Shown here piece by piece: positions 26,097-36,182 of a stretch of 64,000 nt of DNA (position 1 is its first letter; each line of letters opens with the position of its first letter). The stretch is taken from contig NZ_JAAGOX010000053.1 of NCBI RefSeq assembly GCF_010500245.1, positions 186,001-250,000 of the forward strand. The letters run 5' to 3'. Position numbers and translations under genes: made by a program. The notes beneath the pieces were generated by a model, which searched no databases, had not been told where the DNA came from, and was given only the letters and a program-made list of their open reading frames with translations. The stretch is from Ruegeria sp. PrR005 (lineage in GTDB: Bacteria; Pseudomonadota; Alphaproteobacteria; Rhodobacterales; Rhodobacteraceae).

Positions 26097-27020
26097 ATGA
26101 TCGACCGACGCATCAAGTTCCGGCACATCCAGTGTTTCGTCGAGATTGCCCGCGAACGCAGCCTCAAGACTGCCGCCGAGAAACTGTTCCTGACCCAACC
26201 GGCCATGTCCAAGACGCTGAAAGAGCTCGAAGAGATCGTCGGTACCACTCTGATGCGGCGCAGCCGCTCGGGCGTGGTTCTGACCCGCCCCGGCGAAGTG
26301 TTTTTGCATTTCGCACAGATGTCGATTGCCAGCCTGCAACAGGGGCTCGACGGGATCGAGCTGGAAGGCCGCCGTCAAAAGGACAAGCTGTCGGTCGGCG
26401 CCCTGCCCAGCGTGGCGGCCCACCTGATGCCGCTGGTGGTGACCGAATTCGCCCGTCTCGCGCCCAACGCACTGCTGCGTATCCTCGACGGACCGCATGG
26501 TTACCTGACCGAACGGTTGCGGCTTGGAGAGCTTGATCTGGTGATCGGTCGCATCGGCCCCTCGGACACCATGCAGGGGATTTCCTTTACCCAGCTCTAT
26601 GACGAACAGGTGGTGTTCGTGGTGCGCCCGGGCCACCCGCTCTTGTCCGACCCCGATCTGCGCCGGGTTGCCGACTGGCCGGTGATCTACCCGCCCGCAG
26701 GTGCGGCCATCCGGCCGCTGGTCGAACAGTTCCTGATCGCCAACGGGGTAGGGGAGTTTCCCAACCGCCTGGAAACCGTCTCGGGCGCGTTTGGCCGGGT
26801 GTACACAAGGCAATCCGATTGCATCTGGATCATCTCGCGCGGGGTGGTCGCCAAAGAAATCGCCGAGGGCCGTCTGGTGGCGCTGCCCTTCCGCACCGAA
26901 CTGACCCAGGGGCCGGTCGGGTTGATGACCCGGCCCGACCATCCCGAAACCCCGGTTCGGCAACTCTTTGCCCTGGCGGTCACCAACGTTCTGGCAGGAA
27001 AATCGGCACACATGACCTAA
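26097..27020 (+). CDS. pcaQ: LysR-family activator of pca genes
   Basis: 307 aa. The N-terminal helix-turn-helix IKFRHIQCFVEIARERSLKT with KLFLTQPAMSKTLKELE matches PcaQ, which responds to 3-carboxymuconate in rhizobia. The effector domain includes LRLGELDLVIGRIGPSD. Divergent from pobA. Its stop codon lies inside a Crp/Fnr-type box that belongs to the following nos operon. Confidence 0.88.
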   Translation: MIDRRIKFRHIQCFVEIARERSLKTAAEKLFLTQPAMSKTLKELEEIVGTTLMRRSRSGVVLTRPGEVFLHFAQMSIASLQQGLDGIELEGRRQKDKLSVGALPSVAAHLMPLVVTEFARLAPNALLRILDGPHGYLTERLRLGELDLVIGRIGPSDTMQGISFTQLYDEQVVFVVRPGHPLLSDPDLRRVADWPVIYPPAGAAIRPLVEQFLIANGVGEFPNRLETVSGAFGRVYTRQSDCIWIISRGVVAKEIAEGRLVALPFRTELTQGPVGLMTRPDHPETPVRQLFALAVTNVLAGKSAHMT

Positions 27021-27025
27021 GTCAA
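27012..27025 (+). promoter_or_regulatory. Crp/Fnr-family (FNR/NNR/DNR-type) box upstream of the nos operon
   Basis: ATGAC-CTAA-GTCAA: four of five positions are symmetric and the arms match the TTGAC-N4-GTCAA form used by NNR and DNR regulators. It overlaps the pcaQ stop codon, and its centre is about 69 bp upstream of the first nos-cluster ATG, so a start site about 41 bp downstream fits. Confidence 0.6.
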
Positions 27026-27087
27026 GTCTGCGGGCCGCCCCGGCTTCTAGAACTCGGAACAACCGTAAACCCCGAGTCGGAGTCCCC

Positions 27088-27549
27088 ATGTCCCGCCGGC
27101 ACAGATCCGCAAACCTGTCCCACCGCGCCCTGCGCGCGCTGGCGGGCTGTGCCGCGATCCTGCTGATGGTGCTGCAACTGTTGGCGCCGCAACTGGCGCA
27201 GGCCGGGCAGGGCAACTGGATCGAGATCTGTTCCGAAGGCGGCGCGGTCTGGGTTCAGGTGACCGAGGACGAAACCCCTGACCGGAACGCGCCTTGCCCC
27301 CGTTGCGCCGACTGCGCGCTCTGCGCCCTGACCGGTCCGGCCCCGCTGCCCGATCTGCCCGTCTGGGCGCTGTTCCAAGGCGTACAAAACGGTCAATGGG
27401 CCCTGAAACCGCTGTACAAAACGGTCAATTCACCTCGTTTGCGGCCCGAAACCCGCGGCCCCCCGGTCGCGGCCCAAGATAAAATTGCCCGCGCTCCCCG
27501 CGCGGTCCTGGCGTCAATCCACATTACCGGAGGTGCGCCATGGTCCTGA
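27088..27549 (+). CDS. small exported or anchored Cys-rich protein at the head of the nos operon (nosC-like, DUF2946-like)
   Basis: 153 aa. A hydrophobic signal or anchor (about 15-38, ending AQAG) is followed by CPRCADCALC, giving Cys70, 73, 76 and 79, and a basic, Pro-rich tail. It overlaps nosR by 10 bp. It sits where Paracoccus nosC sits and shares the CXXCXXC theme, so it may be the counterpart; function unknown. A metal-binding role is an inference from the Cys motif. Confidence 0.65.
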   Translation: MSRRHRSANLSHRALRALAGCAAILLMVLQLLAPQLAQAGQGNWIEICSEGGAVWVQVTEDETPDRNAPCPRCADCALCALTGPAPLPDLPVWALFQGVQNGQWALKPLYKTVNSPRLRPETRGPPVAAQDKIARAPRAVLASIHITGGAPWS

Positions 27550-29717
27550 AACGCGCAGCTGAATTCCTGTTGGTTCTTTCCCTGTCCTGCTTGCTGGCGG
27601 TCACCGCCCGCGCCGACAGCCTGGCCAGCTTCCTTCCCGATATCGCCCCATCCGACCTCGCCCCCGGCGCCGACGCCTTTGGCCCGGTGCGCGAGGATGT
27701 AAAGGTCGCCCCCGTGCTCAAGGGCGGCGAGCCTGTCGCCTGGGCCTTCCTGACCTCTGACTTTGTCGGCACGACCGGCTATTCGGGCAAGCCCATTCAC
27801 GTGGTCGCGGCCATCGACGCCAATGCCATCCTGACCGGCGTCAAACTGGTTGAACACTCGGAACCCATTGTTCTTATTGGCATTCCCAACTCGAAAATGG
27901 TCGCCCTGACCGAAGGTTACAAGGGTCTCGACCTGAAACGCGAAGCCGAGACCGGCGGCGAGGGGCATGATCTCGACATCATCTCAGGCGCCACCGTCAC
28001 CATCATGGTGATCGACGACAGCCTGGTGCGCGCAGGGCTCAAGGTGGCCCGCGCGCTGGGTCTGGGCGGCCTGTCGCCCGCCACCCCCGAAGGCCCGCGT
28101 CGCGAGATCGACATGGGCCAGACCGGGAGCAGCGACTGGTTCACCCTGTCGGGCGACGGCTCGGTGCGGCGGATGACCTTGGACATCGGTCAGATCAATG
28201 CCGCGTTTGACGCCACAGGCGACGAACGCGCCAAACGGCGCCGCGAACGTGGCGCGCCCGAGGACACGTTCATCGACATGCATCTGGCCCTGGTCTCGGT
28301 CCCAGAGATCGGCCGCACCCTGTTGGGCGAGGCGGAATATGCCAATCTTGTCAACTGGTTGGAGCCCGGCGAACAAGCCATTCTGGTGCTCGGGCGCGGC
28401 GCCTACAGCTTCAAGGGCTCGGGCTATGTGCGCGGCGGCATCTTCGACCGAATCCAGCTGATCCAGGGCGACAGCGCGGTGCGCTTCTTTGATCGCCAGC
28501 AACGCCGTCTGGGCGCGCTCGCGGCCGAGGATGCGCCCGGCTTTACCGAGCTTGACCTCTTCAAGATTCCCGCCGATGCCGAGTTCGACCCCGCCGCCCC
28601 CTTCCGCCTGCAACTATTGGTGCAGCGCGCCGTGGGCGCGGTGGAGAAGAGCTTCCTCACCTTCGATCTGGGCTACCGCCTGCCGGAACGCTTCCTGCTG
28701 CCCGCCGCCGCCCCGGCGGTGGTTGAGGATGCGGGTGACGAAGCCGCCGCCAAGGCCGCGCTGTGGCAACGGATCTGGAAGGACCGCACCGTCGAAATCG
28801 GCATCCTGAGCGCGATGCTGCTGCTACTGACCGCGACCTTCTTCTTCCAGTTCCAGGCCACGATGAATGCCCGCGTCTTCTACTGGTTCCGGATCGCCTA
28901 TCTGACCGCAACGCTGTTCTTCATCGGCTGGTACGCCAATGCCCAGCTGAGCGTCGTCAACCTGATGGCACTTGCCGGCAGCCTGCGCACGGGCTTCAGC
29001 TGGGATGCGTTCCTGCTCGACCCGCTGGTCTTTATCCAGTGGTTCGCCGTGGCCGCCGCGTTGATCTTCTGGGGCCGGGGCGCCTATTGCGGCTGGCTCT
29101 GCCCGTTTGGCGCGCTGCAAGAGCTGACCAACAAGGTTGCCCGCGCCCTGCGCCTGCCGCAATGGACCCTTCCCTGGGGGCTGAACGAGCGGCTCTGGCC
29201 TATCAAATACATGATCTTCCTGGGTCTTTTCGGTCTTAGCTTTGTCTCGATCCCGCTGGCCGAAACCTATGCCGAGGTCGAACCGTTCAAGACCGCGATC
29301 ATCCTCAAGTTCATGCGCGACTGGCCCTTCGTGGTGTTTGCGCTGCTGCTCCTGCTGATCGGCCTCTTCATCGAACGGTTCTATTGCCGCTATCTCTGCC
29401 CGCTGGGCGCAGCGTTGGCGATCCCTGCCCGCATCCGCATGTTCGACTGGCTGCGCCGCTACAAGGATTGCGGCAACCCCTGCCAGACCTGCGCCAACGA
29501 ATGCCCGGTTCAGGCGATCCACCCCACGGGCGAGATCAACCCGAACGAATGCATCACCTGCCTGCATTGCCAGGTGCTCTATCAGTCCGAGGCCAAATGC
29601 CCCGTCGTCATCCGCCAGATCAAGCGGCGGGCGCGCACAGGGACGGTCGATCCGAAACTGAACCTCGGACACCCACCGGCGAACCATCCAAACGCCAAAC
29701 CGCAAGAAGCTTCCTGA
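27540..29717 (+). CDS. nosR: NosR, membrane flavo/iron-sulfur protein for N2O reduction
   Basis: 725 aa. Signal peptide to about residue 26; periplasmic FMN domain with the flavinylation motif DIISGAT (FMN-Thr152); about six membrane segments; CGWLCPFG and CRYLCPLG motifs; and a C-terminal double 4Fe-4S region ([13 protein letters not shown] and CITCLHC). NosR supplies electrons for, and supports maturation of, N2O reductase. GGAGG precedes the start. FMN attachment needs an ApbE/NosX. Confidence 0.96.
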   Translation: MVLKRAAEFLLVLSLSCLLAVTARADSLASFLPDIAPSDLAPGADAFGPVREDVKVAPVLKGGEPVAWAFLTSDFVGTTGYSGKPIHVVAAIDANAILTGVKLVEHSEPIVLIGIPNSKMVALTEGYKGLDLKREAETGGEGHDLDIISGATVTIMVIDDSLVRAGLKVARALGLGGLSPATPEGPRREIDMGQTGSSDWFTLSGDGSVRRMTLDIGQINAAFDATGDERAKRRRERGAPEDTFIDMHLALVSVPEIGRTLLGEAEYANLVNWLEPGEQAILVLGRGAYSFKGSGYVRGGIFDRIQLIQGDSAVRFFDRQQRRLGALAAEDAPGFTELDLFKIPADAEFDPAAPFRLQLLVQRAVGAVEKSFLTFDLGYRLPERFLLPAAAPAVVEDAGDEAAAKAALWQRIWKDRTVEIGILSAMLLLLTATFFFQFQATMNARVFYWFRIAYLTATLFFIGWYANAQLSVVNLMALAGSLRTGFSWDAFLLDPLVFIQWFAVAAALIFWGRGAYCGWLCPFGALQELTNKVARALRLPQWTLPWGLNERLWPIKYMIFLGLFGLSFVSIPLAETYAEVEPFKTAIILKFMRDWPFVVFALLLLLIGLFIERFYCRYLCPLGAALAIPARIRMFDWLRRYKDCGNPCQTCANECPVQAIHPTGEINPNECITCLHCQVLYQSEAKCPVVIRQIKRRARTGTVDPKLNLGHPPANHPNAKPQEAS

Positions 29718-29731
29718 AAGGAGGAACGATC

Positions 29732-31639
29732 ATGTCGGACCACGAAAACAACCTGAGCGTCACCCGCCGCGGCCTGTTGGGCGCGACAGCTACCGGGGCC
29801 GTTCTCGCCAGCACCGGGCTGGGGGCCACCCTGATGACCGCGCGCGAGGCCTCTGCCGCCGCCAAGGCCAATCTCGAACCCGGCGAGCTGGACGAATATT
29901 ACGGCTTCTGGTCCTCGGGCCAGACCGGCGAGCTGCGCATCCTGGGCATCCCCTCGATGCGCGAGCTGATGCGGGTGCCGGTGTTCAACCGCTGCTCGGC
30001 CACCGGCTGGGGCCAGACCAACGAGTCGCTCAAGGTGCTGACCGAGGGCCTGCTGCCCGAGACCAAGCAATACCTGGCCGCCAACGGCAAGAAGACCTAT
30101 GACAACGGTGACCTGCACCACCCGCATATGTCGTTCACCGATGGCACCTATGACGGCCGTTACCTGTTCATGAACGACAAGGCCAACACCCGGGTTGCCC
30201 GCGTCCGCTGCGACGTGATGAAATGCGACAAGATCATCGAGATCCCCAACGCGCATGACATCCACGGCCTGCGTCCGCAGAAATTCCCGCGCACCGGCTA
30301 TGTCTTTGCCAATGGCGAGCATGAGGCGCCGCTGGTCAATGACGGCAAGATCCTGGATGAGCCCGACAAGTATGTGAACATCTTCACCGCAATCGACGGT
30401 GACAGCATGGAAATCGCCTGGCAGGTGATCGTGTCGGGCAACCTCGACAACACCGATTGCGACTATCAGGGCAAATACGCCTTCTCGACCTCGTACAACT
30501 CGGAAATGGGCATGAACCTGGCCGAGATGACCGAGAACGAGCTGGACCATGTGGTTGTGTTCAACCTCAAGGAAATCGAGGCCGGCATCGCCGCGGGCGA
30601 TTATCAGGAGCTGAACGGTGTCAAGGTTGTCGACGGGCGCAAGGGCGCGGGCAACAACTATACCCGCTATATCCCGATCCCCAACAGCCCGCATGGCTGT
30701 AACGCCGCCCCCGACAAGCGCCACATCATGATCAACGGCAAGCTGTCGCCCACCGTCTCGGTGATCGACGTCGAAAAGGTCGATGCGCTGTTCACCGAGA
30801 ATGCCGATCCGCGCTCGGCCATCGTGGCCGAACCGCAGCTGGGCCTTGGGCCGCTTCACACTGCGTTCGACAACAAGGGCAACGCCTATACCACCCTGTT
30901 CCTGGACAGCCAGGTGGTGAAGTGGGACATCCAGAAGGCAATCGAGGCTTATGCCGGTGCCGATGTCGACCCGATCCTCGACAAGGTCGATGTGCAGTAT
31001 CAGCCGGGCCACAACTCGACCTCGATGGGCGAAACCGCCGAGGCCGACGGCAAATGGCTGATCTCGATGAACAAGTTCTCGAAGGACCGGTTCCTGAACG
31101 TCGGCCCCTTGAAGCCCGAGAACGAGCAGCTGATCGACATCTCCGGCGACAAGATGACCGTGGTGCATGACGGTCCGACCTTTGCCGAGCCGCATGACAG
31201 CATCATCGTGCACCGGTCCAAGGTGAACCCGGTCAACGTCTGGGATCGCAACGACCCGATGTGGGAAGACGCCCGCCAGCAGGCCGCCGCCGATGGCGTC
31301 GATCTGGAGGAAGGCGCCGAGGAGCCGATCCGCGACGGTAACAAGGTGCGGGTCTACATGACTTCGGTCGCTCCGACCTTCAGCCTCGAGAAGTTCACGG
31401 TGAAACAGGGCGACGAGGTGACGATCTATGTCACCAACCTCGACGATGTGGATGATGTGACCCACGGGCTGTGCATGGCCAACTTTGGCATCGCGATGGA
31501 AGTGGCACCGCAGGCCACCGCCTCGGTCACCTTCATCGCCGACCGTCCGGGCGTGCACTGGTTCTATTGCCAGTGGTTCTGCCACGCGCTGCACATGGAA
31601 ATGCGCGGCCGGATGTTTGTCGAACCGCGGGGAGCATAA
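29732..31639 (+). CDS. nosZ: nitrous-oxide reductase
   Basis: 635 aa from the ATG at 29732 (AAGGAGGAA upstream). Tat signal [13 protein letters not shown] marks a clade I NosZ. The seven-bladed propeller holds His ligands of CuZ (for example [27 protein letters not shown]). The C-terminal cupredoxin carries CuA in [12 protein letters not shown]. It reduces N2O to N2 in the periplasm. Confidence 0.97.
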   Translation: MSDHENNLSVTRRGLLGATATGAVLASTGLGATLMTAREASAAAKANLEPGELDEYYGFWSSGQTGELRILGIPSMRELMRVPVFNRCSATGWGQTNESLKVLTEGLLPETKQYLAANGKKTYDNGDLHHPHMSFTDGTYDGRYLFMNDKANTRVARVRCDVMKCDKIIEIPNAHDIHGLRPQKFPRTGYVFANGEHEAPLVNDGKILDEPDKYVNIFTAIDGDSMEIAWQVIVSGNLDNTDCDYQGKYAFSTSYNSEMGMNLAEMTENELDHVVVFNLKEIEAGIAAGDYQELNGVKVVDGRKGAGNNYTRYIPIPNSPHGCNAAPDKRHIMINGKLSPTVSVIDVEKVDALFTENADPRSAIVAEPQLGLGPLHTAFDNKGNAYTTLFLDSQVVKWDIQKAIEAYAGADVDPILDKVDVQYQPGHNSTSMGETAEADGKWLISMNKFSKDRFLNVGPLKPENEQLIDISGDKMTVVHDGPTFAEPHDSIIVHRSKVNPVNVWDRNDPMWEDARQQAAADGVDLEEGAEEPIRDGNKVRVYMTSVAPTFSLEKFTVKQGDEVTIYVTNLDDVDDVTHGLCMANFGIAMEVAPQATASVTFIADRPGVHWFYCQWFCHALHMEMRGRMFVEPRGA

Positions 31640-31642
31640 ATC

Positions 31643-32899
31643 ATGCGCTGGCCCCTGCTGATTGCGGCCCTGTTTGCCACGCCCCTTTGGGCGGCGGATT
31701 GGGACGTGCCCAACCAGGCGGGGGCCATCTCTGAAACACTGGCCCAGGCGGCGGATGGTGACACCCTCCGCCTGGCGCCCGGCGTTTATGCCGAAACCCT
31801 GGTCCTGTCCCGGCCCGTCACCCTTGACGGGATGGGGCAGGCCACTATCGACGGGCAGGGCGCGGGCAGCGTGATCACTGTTACCGGCCCGGATGTGACC
31901 GTGCGAGGATTGACCGTGATCGGCTCCGGCTCGGACCATGACGGGATCGACAGCGGTATCCAGCTGACCAAGACCGCCAGCGCACCAGTAGTGGAAAACA
32001 ACGTGCTGATCGGCAATCTTTACGGCGTCGATATCCACGGCGCCAAGGATGCGCTGGTCAAAGGCAACCGGATCGAGGGCCGTCAGGACCGCCTCATGAA
32101 TGCGCGCGGCAACGGTGTCTATGTCTGGAACGCCCCAGGCGCGGTGGTCGAGGGCAACGATATTCAATACGGGCGCGACGGTATCTTCGTGAACTCCTCG
32201 CGCCGCAACATCTTTCGCGACAACCTGTTCCGCGATCTGCGCTTTGCCGTGCATTACATGTATGCCGACAATTCCGAGGTCTCGGGCAATGTCTCGATCG
32301 GCAACGACCTGGGCTATGCGGTGATGTTCACCAGCCGGGTCAAGGTGGTCGACAATGTCTCGATCGGCGACCGCGAACACGGGGTCATGCTGAACTATGC
32401 CAATGACAGCGTGATCTCGGGCAATGTGGTGAAGGGGGCAAAAGAGAAATGCACCTTCCTCTACAATGCCAACAAGAACGAGTTTACCGACAACTGGTTC
32501 GAAGGCTGCGGCATCGGCATCCATTTCACCGCCGGATCCGAGCGCAACCGGATCGTCGGCAACGCCTTTGTCGGCAACCGGACCCAGGTCAAATATGTCT
32601 CGACCAAATGGGTCGAGTGGTCCGAGGACGGGCGCGGCAACTATTGGTCCGACTTTGCCGCCTATGACGTCAACGGCGACGGCATTGCCGACGCCCCCTA
32701 TCGCCCCAACGATAGCATGGACCATGTGCTGTGGACCCAACCTGCAGCCAAGCTGCTGCTCGGCTCCCCTGCCGTGCAGCTGGTGCGCTGGTCGCAATCC
32801 GCCTTTCCGGCCCTTCTGCCCGGCGGCGTGATCGACAGCCACGCCCTGATCAAAGCCCCAAAACCCCCAGCATTGAAAAAGGTGCCTCATGACGGATAA
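31643..32899 (+). CDS. nosD: NosD, periplasmic copper-site maturation protein
   Basis: 418 aa. A signal peptide (MRWPLLIAALFATPLWA) is followed by a right-handed beta-helix of NosD/CASH repeats, for example NNVLIGNLYGVDIHGAKDAL. It works with NosF and NosY to supply sulfur for the CuZ cluster. It starts 3 bp after nosZ and overlaps nosF by 11 bp. Confidence 0.95.
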   Translation: MRWPLLIAALFATPLWAADWDVPNQAGAISETLAQAADGDTLRLAPGVYAETLVLSRPVTLDGMGQATIDGQGAGSVITVTGPDVTVRGLTVIGSGSDHDGIDSGIQLTKTASAPVVENNVLIGNLYGVDIHGAKDALVKGNRIEGRQDRLMNARGNGVYVWNAPGAVVEGNDIQYGRDGIFVNSSRRNIFRDNLFRDLRFAVHYMYADNSEVSGNVSIGNDLGYAVMFTSRVKVVDNVSIGDREHGVMLNYANDSVISGNVVKGAKEKCTFLYNANKNEFTDNWFEGCGIGIHFTAGSERNRIVGNAFVGNRTQVKYVSTKWVEWSEDGRGNYWSDFAAYDVNGDGIADAPYRPNDSMDHVLWTQPAAKLLLGSPAVQLVRWSQSAFPALLPGGVIDSHALIKAPKPPALKKVPHDG

Positions 32900-33782
32900 G
32901 GCCCTGACCATCGAAACCCTATGCAAGGATCGCGGGCCAATCCGCGTTCTGAGCGATATCACCCTGCATGTCGCCCCCGGCGAGCGCGTGGCGCTCCTGG
33001 GACATAACGGCGCCGGGAAATCGACCCTGATCAAATCCATCCTCGGCCTGATCCCGACCGATGGCGGCACGATCCGCATCGGCGCAGCTGCCCCCGGCAG
33101 CGCCCAGGCCCGCCGCGATACCGCCTATCTGCCCGAGGCGGTGTCTTTCCACCCGGCCCTGACCGGGCGCGAGCAACTGACGCTCTTTGCCCGCCTGTCC
33201 GGCGAACGGGCCGATGTGCCCGGACTACTGGAACGGGTCGGCCTGGCCGACGCACTGGACCGCCGCATCGGCACCTATTCCAAGGGGATGCGGCAGCGGC
33301 TGGGACTGGCGCAGGTGCTGCTGGGCAAACCCCGCGTGGCGCTGCTGGACGAGCCGACATCGGGGCTCGACCCGATCTCGCGGCAGGATCTCTATGCCAT
33401 CATCGACGAACTGGCAGGGCAGGGGGCTGCAGTGCTGATCGCCAGCCATGCCCTGACCGAAGTCGAGGCCCGCACCGACCGCATCGCCATTCTGCGCAAG
33501 GGAGTCAAGGTGGCCGACGACACGCTGGCCAACCTGTCGGCGCTGGCGGGTCTGCCGATCCGCCTGCGGGTAAGGGCACGCGAAAACGCCGATGCGCTGG
33601 CCGCCCGGCTGGGCGGCAACCGTGTCAACGGCGCCTCTGTCGAGCTTCTGTGTTCGCCCGCCGACAAGATGGAGGCGCTGCGCCGCATCGCCGCAATGGG
33701 CGAGGCGGTGGCCGATCTGGAAATGACCCCGCCCAAGCTCGAAGACCTTTACCGCCACTATGCAAGGGAGACCGTGCAATGA
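32889..33782 (+). CDS. nosF: NosF, ABC transporter ATP-binding subunit
   Basis: 297 aa. Walker A GHNGAGKST, signature-like YSKGMRQRLGLAQ, Walker B VALLDEPTSGLDP. The ATPase of the NosDFY complex. Overlaps nosD by 11 bp and nosY by 4 bp. Confidence 0.95.
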   Translation: MTDKALTIETLCKDRGPIRVLSDITLHVAPGERVALLGHNGAGKSTLIKSILGLIPTDGGTIRIGAAAPGSAQARRDTAYLPEAVSFHPALTGREQLTLFARLSGERADVPGLLERVGLADALDRRIGTYSKGMRQRLGLAQVLLGKPRVALLDEPTSGLDPISRQDLYAIIDELAGQGAAVLIASHALTEVEARTDRIAILRKGVKVADDTLANLSALAGLPIRLRVRARENADALAARLGGNRVNGASVELLCSPADKMEALRRIAAMGEAVADLEMTPPKLEDLYRHYARETVQ

Positions 33783-34600
33783 CCCGTTTTCTTGCCATCA
33801 CCCGGGCCGAAATGCTGATCCTGCGCCGTAACCGCTGGCTGCTGGTGGCGACGCTCATCATGGTGCTGTTCGCGCTGGCCCTGACATTCGCGGGCAGCGC
33901 GCCTACTGGCACGCTGGGCGTGGACATGCTGACCGTCTCGGTCGCCTCGATGACGACGCTCAGCGTCTATCTCGCGCCGCTCCTTGCGCTGATGATTTCG
34001 TTTGACTCCATCGCGGGCGACGTGGACCGGGGCAGCCTGGCGCTGCTCCTGTCCTATCCCTCGGGTCGCGGCGAGATTCTGCTGGGCAAGTTCACCGCCC
34101 ATCTCGCGGCGCTGGCCTTTGCCATGACCGTGGGCTTTGGCACCGCGGGCGCGGTTGCCGCCTGGTTCGGCGGGGCAGGGCCTGAAAGCCTGATGGCGCT
34201 TCTGCGTCTCATCCTAACCTCGATCCTGCTGGGCGCCGTGTTCCTGGCGCTTGGATACCTGCTGTCGGCCCTGGCACGGGGCGCCACGGCTGCGGCAGGT
34301 CTGTCGGCCGGGCTCTGGCTAGTCTTTGTCGTCCTTTATGACTTGGGGCTGTTGGGGGCCGTAGTCATGGATCAGGGCGGTACCTTCACCCGTTCCGTCT
34401 TCCCGTGGGTGATGGTGGCCAACCCGGCCGACGCTTTCCGTTTGTGGAACATCGCCGCGACCGAAGGGGTTGCCATGGCCTCGGGCATGACCGGCGCCGC
34501 ACAGGCGCTGCCGGTCTGGGCTGCGCCGGTGTCGCTGCTGGTCTGGCCAGTCCTGGGGTTTGTCCTGGCCTGGGCGGCCTTCCGGAGGGTCGAGCCATGA
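33779..34600 (+). CDS. nosY: NosY, ABC transporter permease
   Basis: 273 aa from the ATG at 33779, inside the ATGA junction with nosF. About six membrane segments and the ABC-2 type FDSIAGDVDRGSLALLLSYP stretch. Membrane partner of NosF. Its stop overlaps the nosL start. Confidence 0.95.
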   Translation: MTRFLAITRAEMLILRRNRWLLVATLIMVLFALALTFAGSAPTGTLGVDMLTVSVASMTTLSVYLAPLLALMISFDSIAGDVDRGSLALLLSYPSGRGEILLGKFTAHLAALAFAMTVGFGTAGAVAAWFGGAGPESLMALLRLILTSILLGAVFLALGYLLSALARGATAAAGLSAGLWLVFVVLYDLGLLGAVVMDQGGTFTRSVFPWVMVANPADAFRLWNIAATEGVAMASGMTGAAQALPVWAAPVSLLVWPVLGFVLAWAAFRRVEP

Positions 34601-35115
34601 GAACACTCGCTCTCATCGCTCTGGTCGCCCTTGCTGCCTGTAGGGAGGAAGAGGCCAAGGCGCCACCGGCCCCGGTGGAGCTGACCGAGGCCGCGCTCAG
34701 CTACTTTTGCCAGATGAACGTGGCCGAACATGGGGGGCCCAAGGGGCAGATCCACCTCGACGGCTATCCCGCACCGATCTTTTTCGCCCAGGTCCGCGAT
34801 CTGGTCACGTATCTGAAAAGCCCCGAACGCGAGGCGGAGATTACCGCCGTCTATGTCAGCGACATGGGCGCGGCCGTTAGCTGGGCGGAACCGGGTTCGA
34901 TGAACTGGACCCCGGCCAATACAGCTTTATTTGTCGTCGGGGCGGGTGTCGCCGGTGGCATGGGCGCGCCGGAACTTGTGCCCTTTGCCGATCAGACGGC
35001 AGCCGAGGCCTTTGTCGCACGCTATGGTGGCCGTATCCTGTCGCTCGACGACATACCCGAGGCCGAGGTGCTGGGGCCGGTCGATCTGAACCAGACCCTG
35101 CAAAACCCGGCGTAA
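34597..35115 (+). CDS. nosL: NosL, copper chaperone lipoprotein
   Basis: 172 aa from the ATG at 34597. Lipobox ALAAC (Cys at about 15), then CQMNVAEHGGPKGQI, which holds the Cys/Met pair used for Cu(I) binding in NosL. It delivers copper to NosZ. No nosX follows, unlike many alphaproteobacterial nos operons. Confidence 0.93.
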   Translation: MRTLALIALVALAACREEEAKAPPAPVELTEAALSYFCQMNVAEHGGPKGQIHLDGYPAPIFFAQVRDLVTYLKSPEREAEITAVYVSDMGAAVSWAEPGSMNWTPANTALFVVGAGVAGGMGAPELVPFADQTAAEAFVARYGGRILSLDDIPEAEVLGPVDLNQTLQNPA

Positions 35116-35153
35116 CCTAGAAAAGACCAACCTCAACCAAGAAGGAGAGAGAG

Positions 35154-35531
35154 ATGCTCAAATCCAGACTGATCCTGACGGCGCTGGCAGCGACGCTGGC
35201 CATGCCAGCGCTTGCCGATGGCGATGCCGACAAGGGCAAGAAAGTCTTCAACAAATGCAAGGCCTGCCACGCGGTTGGCGAAGGCGCGGCCAACAAGGTC
35301 GGGCCGCAGCTGAACGGTATCGTCGGAGCAGCCGCCGGTCAGGTCGAAGGGTTCAAGTATTCCGATGCCCTGACCGAGGCCGCAGCCGGCGGTCTGGTCT
35401 GGGACGAGGCAAATCTGGCCGCCTTCTTTGCCAAGCCCAAGGATTTCATGAAGGGCACCAAGATGAGCTTTGCCGGGCTCAAGAAGGAAGACGAGATCGA
35501 AGACGTCATCGCCTACCTGCAAGGCTTCTGA
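35154..35531 (+). CDS. periplasmic class I cytochrome c (c2/c550-like)
   Basis: 125 aa. Signal peptide ends at MPALADG; heme site CKACH; KVGPQLNGIVG; Met ligand in KGTKMSF. It is 38 bp after nosL with its own AAGGAGAGAG, and is probably the electron donor to NosZ, as cytochrome c550 is in Paracoccus. That role is inferred from position. Confidence 0.85.
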   Translation: MLKSRLILTALAATLAMPALADGDADKGKKVFNKCKACHAVGEGAANKVGPQLNGIVGAAAGQVEGFKYSDALTEAAAGGLVWDEANLAAFFAKPKDFMKGTKMSFAGLKKEDEIEDVIAYLQGF

Positions 35532-35540
35532 CCGGTTACC

Positions 35541-35564
35541 GGGCGGCGGGTTCACCCGCCGCCC
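35541..35564. terminator. hairpin between convergent cytochrome c and XRE-cupin genes
   Basis: GGGCGGCGGG-TTCA-CCCGCCGCCC: a perfect 10-bp GC stem with a 4-nt loop, 9 bp after the cytochrome stop. No T-run, so termination may need Rho. Confidence 0.65.
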
Positions 35565-35567
35565 GCG

Positions 35568-36182
35568 TCAGCCGTCCAGCGAGACCCAAAGAACGCGTGC
35601 GTCCTCTTCGCTGGTCGAGACGCAGCCGTGCCCCATGCCGCTGTCGTAATAGACGCTGTCGCCCGCCTTCATCTGCAAGGGGCGGTAATGTTCGGTATAG
35701 AGCGTCACCTCGCCGCTCAGCACGAACATGAACTCTTCGCCCCGGTGGCGCACCCAGGTGTCGAATTCGCTGACATCGCGGGCCTTTATCGTGCTGATAT
35801 AGGGCAGCATCCGTTTGCTGGTCAGTTCGGTGCACAACAGCTCGTGATCATAGGTGCGGGTGACCTGATGTTCGCCCTGATCCTTGCGGGTGAAATCGCG
35901 GCGGCCGGAAATGTCGCTCTTGCCCGACTGAACGAAAAGCTGCGGCGTCTCCAGTTCCAGTGCCTGCATCAGGCGGCGGATGATGTCGAAACTGGCGCGT
36001 GTCTGGTTGTTCTCGATCTTGGACAGGGTCGACCGGCCGATGGCGGCAGCACGGGCCACTTCCTCCAGGGTCAAGCCCTTGTCTTTGCGCGCCTCGCGAA
36101 TCATCCGGCCCAGGGTTTCGCCATCGGGCGCTTCCAGCCCCTCGACGCTCAGGCCTTCGTCTTCTGTCTGAACCGGCTCCAT
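35568..36182 (-). CDS. XRE-family regulator with cupin sensor domain
   Basis: 204 aa from the ATG at 36182, which has AGGGGA upstream; the longer open frame above it is AT-rich and unlike protein. HTH at about 30-85 (LGRMIREARKDKGLTLEEVA, RSTLSKIENNQT), cupin at about 125-200 (FMFVLSGEVTLY, MKAGDSVYYDS). It faces gcvT, so it is a candidate regulator of glycine cleavage; ligand unknown. Confidence 0.88.
   Translation of the reverse strand: MEPVQTEDEGLSVEGLEAPDGETLGRMIREARKDKGLTLEEVARAAAIGRSTLSKIENNQTRASFDIIRRLMQALELETPQLFVQSGKSDISGRRDFTRKDQGEHQVTRTYDHELLCTELTSKRMLPYISTIKARDVSEFDTWVRHRGEEFMFVLSGEVTLYTEHYRPLQMKAGDSVYYDSGMGHGCVSTSEEDARVLWVSLDG

Noticed and set aside
29582-33079. Minus-strand open frame of more than 1100 codons across nosZ-nosD
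   Set aside because: Antisense to well-supported nosZ and nosD; composition is His/Gly/Val rich as expected of a shadow frame.
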